In this document: piece by piece, positions 25,417-30,816 of the stretch
Layout: the number at the start of each line of letters is the position of its first letter
How positions within the stretch are numbered: position 1 is the stretch's first letter
Source: a virus
Direction: 5' to 3' (one strand)
Virus record (IMG/VR): IMGVR_UViG_3300017957_001821
Location: 1-30,816 of that record
DNA length: 30,816 nucleotides
Translations under genes and position numbers: made by a program
The notes under the pieces: generated by a model
What the model saw: only the letters and a program-made list of their open reading frames with translations
Told to the model about the DNA's origin: nothing
The model's database searches: none

Positions 25417-26628
25417 ATGGCGAGCAATAAGACCTCCAAGACCAGCACGAAGACGAACCTCCCCCCTATCGCATCCAAGCGATTGAAGCCGTTCATTGAG
25501 CGAGGAATCGCGAACGGCATCTTCTCGGATGACTCCAGCGTGGTTGCTATGTTCAAAGCAAAAGCAACCGACCCATCGTTGAAAGAAACCCTTGATTCGC
25601 TCGGTGGCTTGAAGTCCGAGATTGGTCAAGCATTCATCACGGACATCGTTCTCACCGACCTCACCAGCATTCTCCGACAGAAGCGATACACGGCTCACAT
25701 GAAAGTGTGGGACATCTCGCACAACACGGTTGGCGTTGCTTCGGGCAACCCACGCCAAGTCTGCAACATCTTCGGCCAAGTGGTCATGGAAGACGGTGAT
25801 GAAGTCATGGACTCCGCCATGTTCTCCATGTCCCTGTGGGATGCTGACGCTTCCATCGGTGATGATGTTGAGGCTGACGGTGTGTATGTCGCTTCGGTGT
25901 CATGCAAGAACCTCAACAATTCCACCCTTGACCTGCGACCGCTGGCTGGTTTGACGGCATTCAAGCCCGAAGACTACGACCACGAATCCGCCATTGAACT
26001 GCTCAAGGACACATACGAAGTCAGCCCCATCGCTGACTTGGAAGACGACATCTCACGGGGTCGCACCGACTACCGTTTGGTTGAGGCAACCGTGTCATTC
26101 AGCGGTGTTCAAAACTCCAAGTCGGGCAACCAATTTGGGAAGATGCTCTTGAAGGATGACTCCACGATGACGCTGGAAGCGATTGAATCGGGCGAGAACC
26201 TCCTGTTGAACTGCATCTGTTCACCCGAAATCGCGACCCGCTTCGGCAAATACAGCAAAATCCTCGCTCTCATCACCACGAAGGTGCAAGGCGAGTGGGG
26301 ACTGTCGGCCAACATCGCTGTCGCAATCCCTGTGATTCTCGTTGCACCACCACAGCCCGAAGTCAGTTCCAAAGACGACAAAGAGGATGATGCCTCTTCG
26401 TATTTCAAGAACGCAATCTCCCTTGACGATGACGAGGATGATGACGATGCCGAAGAAACTCCACAGGAAGCCCCTGTGAGCGAAGAAACGGCTGAACCCT
26501 CCGATGACACCTCCGATGAGGAAGAAGGCGAGGAAGACACCTCCAACGGCTCGGAATCGGCATCTGCTGACGAAGGCTGGGTTGATGGCGACTCCGAAGG
26601 CGATGACGAGTGGGGAGATTGGGAATAA
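25417..26628 (+). CDS. Single-stranded DNA-binding protein (RPA/SSB-like) with acidic tail
   Basis: A 403-residue protein. The middle part (about 90-305) holds beta-rich stretches typical of OB-folds (RYTAHMKVWDISHNTVGV; YRLVEATVSFSGVQNSKSGN), which bind single-stranded DNA. The last 95 residues or so are almost only Asp, Glu and Ser and end in DDEWGDWE, an acidic tail with aromatic tip like those that phage and bacterial SSBs use to recruit partners. The gene lies between the AAA+ ATPase and the Sak4-like gene, as expected for a replication or recombination SSB. ATG 25417 is favoured by the TATA-like box 33 nt upstream; ATG 25402, overlapping the previous stop, is the alternative. GGTGATG just before 25417 could serve read-through messages. 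Confidence 0.75.
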   Translation: MASNKTSKTSTKTNLPPIASKRLKPFIERGIANGIFSDDSSVVAMFKAKATDPSLKETLDSLGGLKSEIGQAFITDIVLTDLTSILRQKRYTAHMKVWDISHNTVGVASGNPRQVCNIFGQVVMEDGDEVMDSAMFSMSLWDADASIGDDVEADGVYVASVSCKNLNNSTLDLRPLAGLTAFKPEDYDHESAIELLKDTYEVSPIADLEDDISRGRTDYRLVEATVSFSGVQNSKSGNQFGKMLLKDDSTMTLEAIESGENLLLNCICSPEIATRFGKYSKILALITTKVQGEWGLSANIAVAIPVILVAPPQPEVSSKDDKEDDASSYFKNAISLDDDEDDDDAEETPQEAPVSEETAEPSDDTSDEEEGEEDTSNGSESASADEGWVDGDSEGDDEWGDWE

Positions 26629-26659
26629 GACCGACCACCCCACCATTCCAATTCCAGCC

Positions 26660-26675
26660 CTTTGATAAGGGTGGG
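26660..26675 (+). promoter_or_regulatory. Single-box promoter for the Sak4-like gene
   Basis: CTTTGATAAGGGTGGG starts 32 nt before ATG 26692, between the SSB-like and Sak4-like genes. An AGGTGAT Shine-Dalgarno also precedes the ATG, so coupled translation from upstream messages is possible. Confidence 0.7.
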
Positions 26676-26691
26676 ACAATAGGTGATTGAC

Positions 26692-27585
26692 ATGGCGAAA
26701 TCAGCAACCAAGAAGAAGGCAAACTACGCAGACCTCATCGCTTCGTGCGATACGGGTGTCAGCATGGTGAACAACCGAACCAAGCACATGAAACTGCAAG
26801 GTTTCAGCGGTGCTGGGAAGACCCACTTTTACCTCACGATGTTCACGGACATGGCGAGTGGGCTCAAGCCCGAAGAAGCCCTTCTGTGCATCATTGACTG
26901 CGACCTTGAAGGTCAAGCCGACCTCATCGCTCGCGATTCCATCGTTCCAGCGGAACTACGACCTCGCATTCTGCGAAAGGTCTGCTCTCGCCCCGATGAT
27001 GTCAATGACATGGTGCTGGCGTTCCTTGACTTGATGATGCAACACAAAGAGGAACACCCCGATGGTGTTCGCATGGTCGTCTTGGAGAACGAGGGTGCAT
27101 TCTACATGGGCTGTCGCAACCACTACGCTGAATCCGTTCACGGCATGACCGAGGCAGACTTGCTTCTGTCCCGTCAGCAACAGGCACTCCGAGAAGGCAA
27201 GAAGACCCTTCCGACCTTTGAAGAGGGGCAGATGCACTCATACAAAGTCATCAACAAACTGTTCTCCACACCATACGAGCGACTCAAGATGGGCGCGGAG
27301 ATGTGTGGGGCTCACTTCATCGGCACGACCCTCATGAAGACACGAACCGAAGGCTTCGGAACAAACGATGCGAAGGAGATAACCGTGTCTGCTGGGCGAC
27401 CCGACATGACCGACCCACTCTTTGATTGGATTCTTGAGTTCTCCAGCCAGCAACGAATCAAGGCTGGCGAACTGCAAGTGCGTCATCAAGTGATGGTCAA
27501 GAAGTCCCGTTCATGCAAGCCATTCCTGTTGGACAACCCAACGCAAGAACGATTCGCACAAGCGGTTGAAAAGTCGTCTGCTTGA
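26692..27585 (+). CDS. Sak4-like RecA-fold ATPase (AAA_24-type)
   Basis: A 297-residue P-loop ATPase. Walker A GFSGAGKT is at 37-44, followed by LLCIIDCDLEGQADLIARD, the strand-plus-acid pattern of RecA-like phage Sak4 proteins, and later VRMVVLENEG. Length and layout fit Sak4, a phage single-strand annealing or RecA-like recombinase that works with an SSB. Here the SSB-like gene is directly upstream and a RecB/Cas4-like nuclease directly downstream, a coherent recombination module. ATG 26692 (MAKSATKKK) is chosen for the box 32 nt upstream and AGGTGAT; a GTG at 26683 is possible. The C-terminus has a basic stretch (RHQVMVKKSRSCK). Confidence 0.8.
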   Translation: MAKSATKKKANYADLIASCDTGVSMVNNRTKHMKLQGFSGAGKTHFYLTMFTDMASGLKPEEALLCIIDCDLEGQADLIARDSIVPAELRPRILRKVCSRPDDVNDMVLAFLDLMMQHKEEHPDGVRMVVLENEGAFYMGCRNHYAESVHGMTEADLLLSRQQQALREGKKTLPTFEEGQMHSYKVINKLFSTPYERLKMGAEMCGAHFIGTTLMKTRTEGFGTNDAKEITVSAGRPDMTDPLFDWILEFSSQQRIKAGELQVRHQVMVKKSRSCKPFLLDNPTQERFAQAVEKSSA

Positions 27586-27611
27586 TAAACCAACAGCGTG
27601 GTGAGTGCAAC

Positions 27612-28799
27612 ATGAAAGTCCCGTATCTCTCGGCAACACGGCTCAAAATGGCGAAGGACTGCTCGTTCGCGTACGAGCAACACTACGACCCCAAGAGCGA
27701 CACTCCGCGCACCTTGAAGAAACTCGCTAACTCACCGTCAAAAACACAGGCGGCGAGAATGGGGAATGTGGTTCACGGTGCGTTGGAGGATTGGCGTATG
27801 CCCGATGAAAACGGCAAAGTCCCAGCACCGAAGTTCGGTCGGCTGATGAAACTCTATGACGAGTGGGCATCCAAGCCACAGTTCGCATTGGAATACGAGA
27901 TGTATGAAGACGGCAAGAACCTCTTGAAGCGATGGTTTGACAGGCGAGGCAAAATGCCGATTCGTGTTGTCGCCACCGAGCAACAAATGGGTCGCCACGA
28001 TGCACCGTATGTCCTTGACAACGGTGTGCCGATTTTCGGTTTCATTGACCTCATCGTTGAACACAAAGACGGCACGATTGAATTGGTGGACTACAAATCC
28101 AATCGCGCCCCGAAGACGCAAGACGAGGCTGACAACGATGTGCAAGCAGGGATTTATCTGTCGTGGGCGAAGGAGAACTTCCCCGACAAACCCCTGCTGT
28201 TCTCGTTTGAGATGCTTCGGTTTGGCGTGGTTTCAACCGTGTGGACTGACAAAAAAATTGAGAACTTCAAGGGCTGGCTCAAGACCCAATTCAACATGAT
28301 TGAATCGCTCACAGAAGGCATCCCATCCATCGGTGATTCGTGTCGCTGGTGTGCATACACCTCCATCTGCCCATCGGCTCAAGACTTGATTCACAAAGGT
28401 GCATTTGACTTGGTGGAACATGAGTTCGGCTCGGATGACGAAGCGTTGGATGCTCTCGCCAAAGTCAAGGCTGGGCAGGGAATCCTCAATCGCGTACGCA
28501 AGTCCATTGAAGACGACTTCAAGGGGCGACTTGACCCACTCAACATCTCCGAAACGATTCAAACGCAAGGCTGGGAAGTGTCCTTCAACCAGCGTGAGCG
28601 AACCGAGTTCATTCCATCGGAAGTGCAACGGCTCGTTCCTCCAGCGGTGTTTGGACAAATGGTGTCGCTCACCAAGACAGCGGTGGACAAAGTGTTGCCG
28701 ATTCTGCCCGAAGACACGGCTCAAGCCATCAAGGATTCGGCAATCAAGAAGCCATACAACGCATTCACGGTGAAGAAGGCTGACAAGTTCAAAGAGTGA
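27612..28799 (+). CDS. Cas4/RecB-like Fe-S nuclease (PD-(D/E)XK)
   Basis: A 395-residue nuclease. Visible residues are C17, the GNVVH motif with H55, D146 in GFIDLIVE, then E157/D160 and K162 in ELVDYKS, Q178 in QAGIY, and C244, C247 and C253 in CRWCAYTSIC. This is the layout of Cas4/AddB-type exonucleases, with a PD-(D/E)XK active site and a 4Fe-4S cluster held by one N-terminal and three C-terminal cysteines. The last 140 residues are an extra helical region. It should resect DNA ends for recombination or genome maturation together with the Sak4-like and SSB genes. The ATG at 27612 lies 26 nt after the previous stop, with GGTGAG upstream; it is likely in the same transcript as Sak4. Confidence 0.85.
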   Translation: MKVPYLSATRLKMAKDCSFAYEQHYDPKSDTPRTLKKLANSPSKTQAARMGNVVHGALEDWRMPDENGKVPAPKFGRLMKLYDEWASKPQFALEYEMYEDGKNLLKRWFDRRGKMPIRVVATEQQMGRHDAPYVLDNGVPIFGFIDLIVEHKDGTIELVDYKSNRAPKTQDEADNDVQAGIYLSWAKENFPDKPLLFSFEMLRFGVVSTVWTDKKIENFKGWLKTQFNMIESLTEGIPSIGDSCRWCAYTSICPSAQDLIHKGAFDLVEHEFGSDDEALDALAKVKAGQGILNRVRKSIEDDFKGRLDPLNISETIQTQGWEVSFNQRERTEFIPSEVQRLVPPAVFGQMVSLTKTAVDKVLPILPEDTAQAIKDSAIKKPYNAFTVKKADKFKE

Positions 28800-28802
28800 A
28801 AC

Positions 28803-28820
28803 CTCCCTGCTTTGAGGGAG
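28803..28820 (+). terminator. Hairpin after the nuclease gene
   Basis: CTCCCT and AGGGAG form a 6-bp stem with loop GCTTTG, starting 4 nt after the nuclease stop and just before the promoter of the next gene. It may end transcription, but it lacks a clear T-tract. Confidence 0.35.
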
Positions 28821-28823
28821 AGG

Positions 28824-28834
28824 GCTCATAAACC
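28824..28834 (+). promoter_or_regulatory. TATA-like promoter for the gene at 28857
   Basis: GCTCATAAACC starts 33 nt before ATG 28857 and differs by one base from the element before the giant gene at 9104. No Shine-Dalgarno sequence precedes the ATG, consistent with a leaderless message. Confidence 0.55.
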
Positions 28835-28856
28835 TTCATGACCAGCCTCCATCACA

Positions 28857-29201
28857 ATGGGCGAGCCCGAAGACGAAACAAACGATGACGAACTCGTTCC
28901 TTCCAGCAAATACGGAACGAGGCGAAAGGGTCGTCTTGGTCGTCATGACGGTCGCAACATCAAGCGTCTGTGGAAGGCGATGATAAAGGCGGGTGCGACC
29001 TTCCCCGATGGAACTCCCCTGTCATCAACCGAAGTGTGTCATCTGCCGAATCAGCCGTTCTCCATGAACGCACTCACCAACCACTTGGCGAACAAACCAT
29101 ACCTCTTCTCCGAGCAAGGCAGGGTCAAGGTGCAAACCCTTGACGGTCGCTCATCGTATCAACAATCCACTTGGCTGGCCTATCCCGATGCCTTTGATTG
29201 A
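28857..29201 (+). CDS. Putative winged-helix DNA-binding protein, 114 aa
   Basis: ATG 28857 (MGEPEDETNDDELVP) fits the TATA-like box 33 nt upstream. The N-terminus is acidic and then strongly basic (SKYGTRRKGRLGRHDGRN). A helix-turn-helix-like stretch follows (PLSSTEVCHLPNQPFSMNAL, then HLANKPYLFSEQG) and a wing-like strand pair ends the protein. A transcription regulator or DNA-binding accessory factor is plausible. The family is not certain. Its promoter is shared in type with the giant structural gene, so it might be expressed with late genes. Confidence 0.5.
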   Translation: MGEPEDETNDDELVPSSKYGTRRKGRLGRHDGRNIKRLWKAMIKAGATFPDGTPLSSTEVCHLPNQPFSMNALTNHLANKPYLFSEQGRVKVQTLDGRSSYQQSTWLAYPDAFD

Positions 29202-29222
29202 TGTCAAGTTTGACAGATTTTT
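29202..29222 (+). terminator. Putative terminator after the 28857 gene
   Basis: TGTCAA / TTGACA form a 6-bp perfect inverted repeat around GT, followed by GATTTTT, directly after the TGA at 29199-29201. Stem plus T-tract fits a terminator. Confidence 0.5.
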
Positions 29223-29306
29223 GGAATCTCAAACCGATTCGGATTCCCATGCTGTTGCGTATTGAGCCCGATAAGCAGGGGTGCTGAACAACAAGTTCGC
29301 TGAAAC

Positions 29307-29332
29307 CATTGATATTCCGACACATTGATATA
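29307..29332 (+). promoter_or_regulatory. Doublet promoter for the gene at 29355
   Basis: CATTGATAT (29307-29315) and CATTGATATA (29323-29332) are 16 nt apart. The second copy starts 32 nt before ATG 29355. A 13-nt element, CAGGGGTGCTGAA (29276-29288), lies upstream and recurs at 18466-18478 near another doublet. Confidence 0.75.
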
Positions 29333-29354
29333 CACCCGTGTCGTGCGAAGGGAC

Positions 29355-29900
29355 ATGACCGCCCAAAGTCTAACCACGATGCTGACACAAATGATGAACC
29401 GCGACCTCGTTGAAGGTGCAACCTTTTGGATTGACCACGACACGCTCTATGCAACGGCATTCCCACAGGGATGCTACAATCATGGAAGCGGAGATGGTCG
29501 TGGCTACGATGAAGCCAACCTCTTTGAGATTGAAGACATGGAAGCATTCACCGAATGGGCTGAAAGAACCATCGCAGTCTTGGAAGACGAAGTGTTCGCA
29601 GACACCGTTGCTCGCCAAGTGGAAGAAGTCTTCTTCCAATTCCTGTCCAACGAATCGGATGAGATGTTGGAAGACATGGAACGCAAGTTCGCTTGGGATG
29701 CAGAACACGCAATCCAGCGAGCATTCAACCGACCCCGTGTTGATGAGCGTCTTGCTTCCTTCGGTGTGAGCCGTGAGCAATACGAAGCCCAATCCCAACA
29801 CGAATGGGACAACCTCTTTGACGAAACCCCTTCACCCGATTGGATGGAATCAGTCCGTTGGATGAGCCACCCCAAGTGGAACGCTGAATTGGCCTGTTGA
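29355..29900 (+). CDS. Unknown acidic protein, 181 aa
   Basis: ATG 29355 (MTAQSLTTMLTQMMN) is fixed by the doublet promoter 32 nt upstream; a TTG reading to 29325 would overlap the promoter. The protein is strongly acidic, with long Glu/Asp-rich helices (EDMEAFTEWAERTIAVLEDE; SDEMLEDMERKFAWDAEHA), many Phe and Trp residues and few basic residues. No motif was recognised. Acidic phage proteins of this kind can mimic DNA or act as inhibitors, but this is only a guess from composition. The 3' end is 8 nt before the clamp promoter. Confidence 0.6.
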   Translation: MTAQSLTTMLTQMMNRDLVEGATFWIDHDTLYATAFPQGCYNHGSGDGRGYDEANLFEIEDMEAFTEWAERTIAVLEDEVFADTVARQVEEVFFQFLSNESDEMLEDMERKFAWDAEHAIQRAFNRPRVDERLASFGVSREQYEAQSQHEWDNLFDETPSPDWMESVRWMSHPKWNAELAC

Positions 29901-29908
29901 GGACAGCC

Positions 29909-29927
29909 CCTTGATAACGGTGGGGGG
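29909..29927 (+). promoter_or_regulatory. Single-box promoter for the sliding clamp gene
   Basis: CCTTGATAACGGTGGGG lies 32 nt before ATG 29941, with the same form as the boxes for the ATPase, SSB and Sak4-like genes. Its 3' part runs into a GC hairpin. Confidence 0.65.
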
Positions 29928-29939
29928 CGAAAGCCCCCC
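29922..29939 (+). repeat. GC hairpin with GAAA tetraloop abutting the clamp start codon
   Basis: GGGGGGC and GCCCCCC form a 7-bp perfect stem with a GAAA loop, ending one base before ATG 29941. It may control translation, or mark the transcription start region. Confidence 0.65.
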
Positions 29940-29940
29940 T

Positions 29941-30750
29941 ATGAGCGAGGAATTGACTCCGAACAGCGATGTGTCCCGAACCGTCAAAGCACAGTTTGAT
30001 GCTGGACAGTTCTCCGAATTGATGACCACTTTGGTGATGGATGGAAGCACCCAATCACCTGTGCGTGTTCTGCTCACGGAGGATGGTGTCAGCGTGTGGA
30101 CTCACGACAACGCCAAGACGATTCAAGCGTTGGTGTCCAATCGCGATATTGACGGCTTGACCGTTGATGAGCCATGCGTCTTGCTGGTTGAGCCCAAGTC
30201 ATTCTCGGAACTGCTGTCGGCCAAGTTCGGTGGACACACGGTTCGCGTACAGACTGACGCAGGGAAGCCAATCACGATTCGCTCAAAAGACGGCTCACAG
30301 GCGGTGTATCACGCCAGCGATGAAGACGACTGCAACATTGTCCCCGACCATTGGGTTCTGCCCGTGAACGACAAAGGAGAGCGTCTATTCCCGATGTTTG
30401 ACAACCAGCCAGCAACCAGCGTGGTGCAATTGACCCGAAGCGAACTGAATCGGGGCATCACCGACATGAAGGTGGCGAAAGCCCCGTATGCTGTGTTCTC
30501 GTTCAACGCCAAGAAGTCCGAATGTCAATCGGGTCATTGGGGCGCGAAGACCAATCGTTCAGCCTCTCCAATCGTGGCGACTCTCACGGGTGAACCTGTG
30601 GAAGTCTGCTTCACGAACAACCTCTCCACGATTCTGTCCGTCTTGGATGGCGACCTCATCACGATTCACAAACACAAAGACGGTGGGTTCGCTGTCTTGG
30701 AAGGTGCGACCACTACGGTCGTCAGCACCGAAGCAACGAGGGAGGCTTGA
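29941..30750 (+). CDS. PCNA-like sliding clamp
   Basis: A 269-residue protein of two similar beta-alpha halves, close to the usual PCNA length of about 250. The first half shows the first helix and turn of PCNA (FDAGQFSELMTTLVMDGS) and the typical …LLTEDGVSVWTHDN strand-turn, and the second half repeats the fold (VVQLTRSELNRGITDM). The C-terminus (GGFAVLEGATTTVVSTEAT) lies where PCNA has its last interface strand. It should form a trimeric ring that tethers DNA polymerase and other factors, but identification is by eye and the sequence is diverged. ATG 29941 fits the single-box promoter 32 nt upstream. The following gene has a GGGAGG Shine-Dalgarno in the last codons. Confidence 0.7.
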   Translation: MSEELTPNSDVSRTVKAQFDAGQFSELMTTLVMDGSTQSPVRVLLTEDGVSVWTHDNAKTIQALVSNRDIDGLTVDEPCVLLVEPKSFSELLSAKFGGHTVRVQTDAGKPITIRSKDGSQAVYHASDEDDCNIVPDHWVLPVNDKGERLFPMFDNQPATSVVQLTRSELNRGITDMKVAKAPYAVFSFNAKKSECQSGHWGAKTNRSASPIVATLTGEPVEVCFTNNLSTILSVLDGDLITIHKHKDGGFAVLEGATTTVVSTEATREA

Positions 30751-30752
30751 CC

Positions 30753-30816
30753 ATGCACGACCCAAACGCCAACCGATTCAATTTGAACGAAGCAGAAGAG
30801 ATGCTGGGCATTGACG
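30753..30816 (+). CDS. Partial CDS, N-terminus of an unidentified protein
   Basis: ATG 30753 follows GGGAGG at 30739-30744 and begins MHDPNANRFNLNEAEEMLGID; the gene runs off the right edge. It is coupled to the clamp gene with a 2-nt gap. Downstream of a clamp one might expect a clamp loader or polymerase-related gene, but nothing in these 21 residues proves it. Confidence 0.5.
   Translation, partial: MHDPNANRFNLNEAEEMLGID

Noticed and set aside
26109-26711. Ser-rich minus-strand open frame opposite the SSB acidic tail
   Set aside because: The Ser runs are simply the complement of the Asp/Glu codons of the SSB tail; no start signal is seen.
29249-29287. 12-codon possible leader peptide before the 29355 gene
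   Set aside because: It is too short, has no Shine-Dalgarno and lies upstream of the promoter of the gene it would lead.
1-30816. tRNA, rRNA, CRISPR array, insertion sequence, integrase
   Set aside because: None was seen by eye: no regular repeat-spacer pattern, no transposase or integrase motif and no cloverleaf; a tRNA scan would be needed to exclude tRNAs fully.

Overview
This window looks like part of the genome of a tailed double-stranded DNA virus (Caudoviricetes) that infects an archaeon. The tail genes are classic: tail tube, tail assembly chaperone pair, tape measure, baseplate-hub-like protein and two giant structural proteins. The replication genes are archaeal in type: a PCNA-like sliding clamp, an RPA/SSB-like protein with an acidic tail, an XPD/Rad3-like Fe-S helicase, an AAA+ helicase-like ATPase, a Sak4-like RecA-fold ATPase and a Cas4/RecB-like Fe-S nuclease. 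Many genes have a TATA-like box 31-34 nt before an ATG with no clear leader, which fits archaeal leaderless transcription. Genes inside operons instead have strong Shine-Dalgarno sequences (GGAGATGA, GAGGTGAT). A marine Euryarchaeota virus of the magrovirus kind (host Poseidoniales) is my best guess, but that is inference from gene content only.

Layout. Positions 1-8214 are a rightward tail operon with tightly overlapping genes: partial gene, tail tube, two-part chaperone with a possible -1 frameshift, tape measure, a 1578-residue protein with LamG-like and PKD-like domains, and a 41-residue membrane protein. A terminator-like hairpin follows. Positions 8215-9071 hold three small genes behind a doublet promoter. 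Positions 9104-15901 encode one giant 2265-residue structural protein, probably for host binding. Positions 15963-16463 encode an orphan gene. It converges with a leftward hub-like tail gene (16468-18390) that is inverted relative to the other tail genes. A divergent control region with a 13-bp direct repeat and a perfect palindrome (about 18391-18587) separates it from the rightward early/replication half. From 18588 onward there are small unknown genes, the XPD-like helicase, Cys-rich proteins, the AAA+ ATPase, SSB, Sak4, nuclease, wHTH-like protein, an acidic protein and the sliding clamp. The window ends inside another gene.

The most notable structure is a promoter grammar. Six genes of mostly unknown function carry a doublet, CATTGATAT then CATTGATA(T/A), with copies 16-18 nt apart. 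Four replication genes (AAA+ ATPase, SSB, Sak4, clamp) carry a single box of the form YTTSATAANGGTGGG. Two further genes share GCTCWTAAACC. In nearly every case the distance from box to ATG is fixed at 31-34 nt. This suggests separate co-regulated, possibly time-ordered, gene classes of the virus. No integrase, tRNA, rRNA, CRISPR array or insertion sequence was seen.
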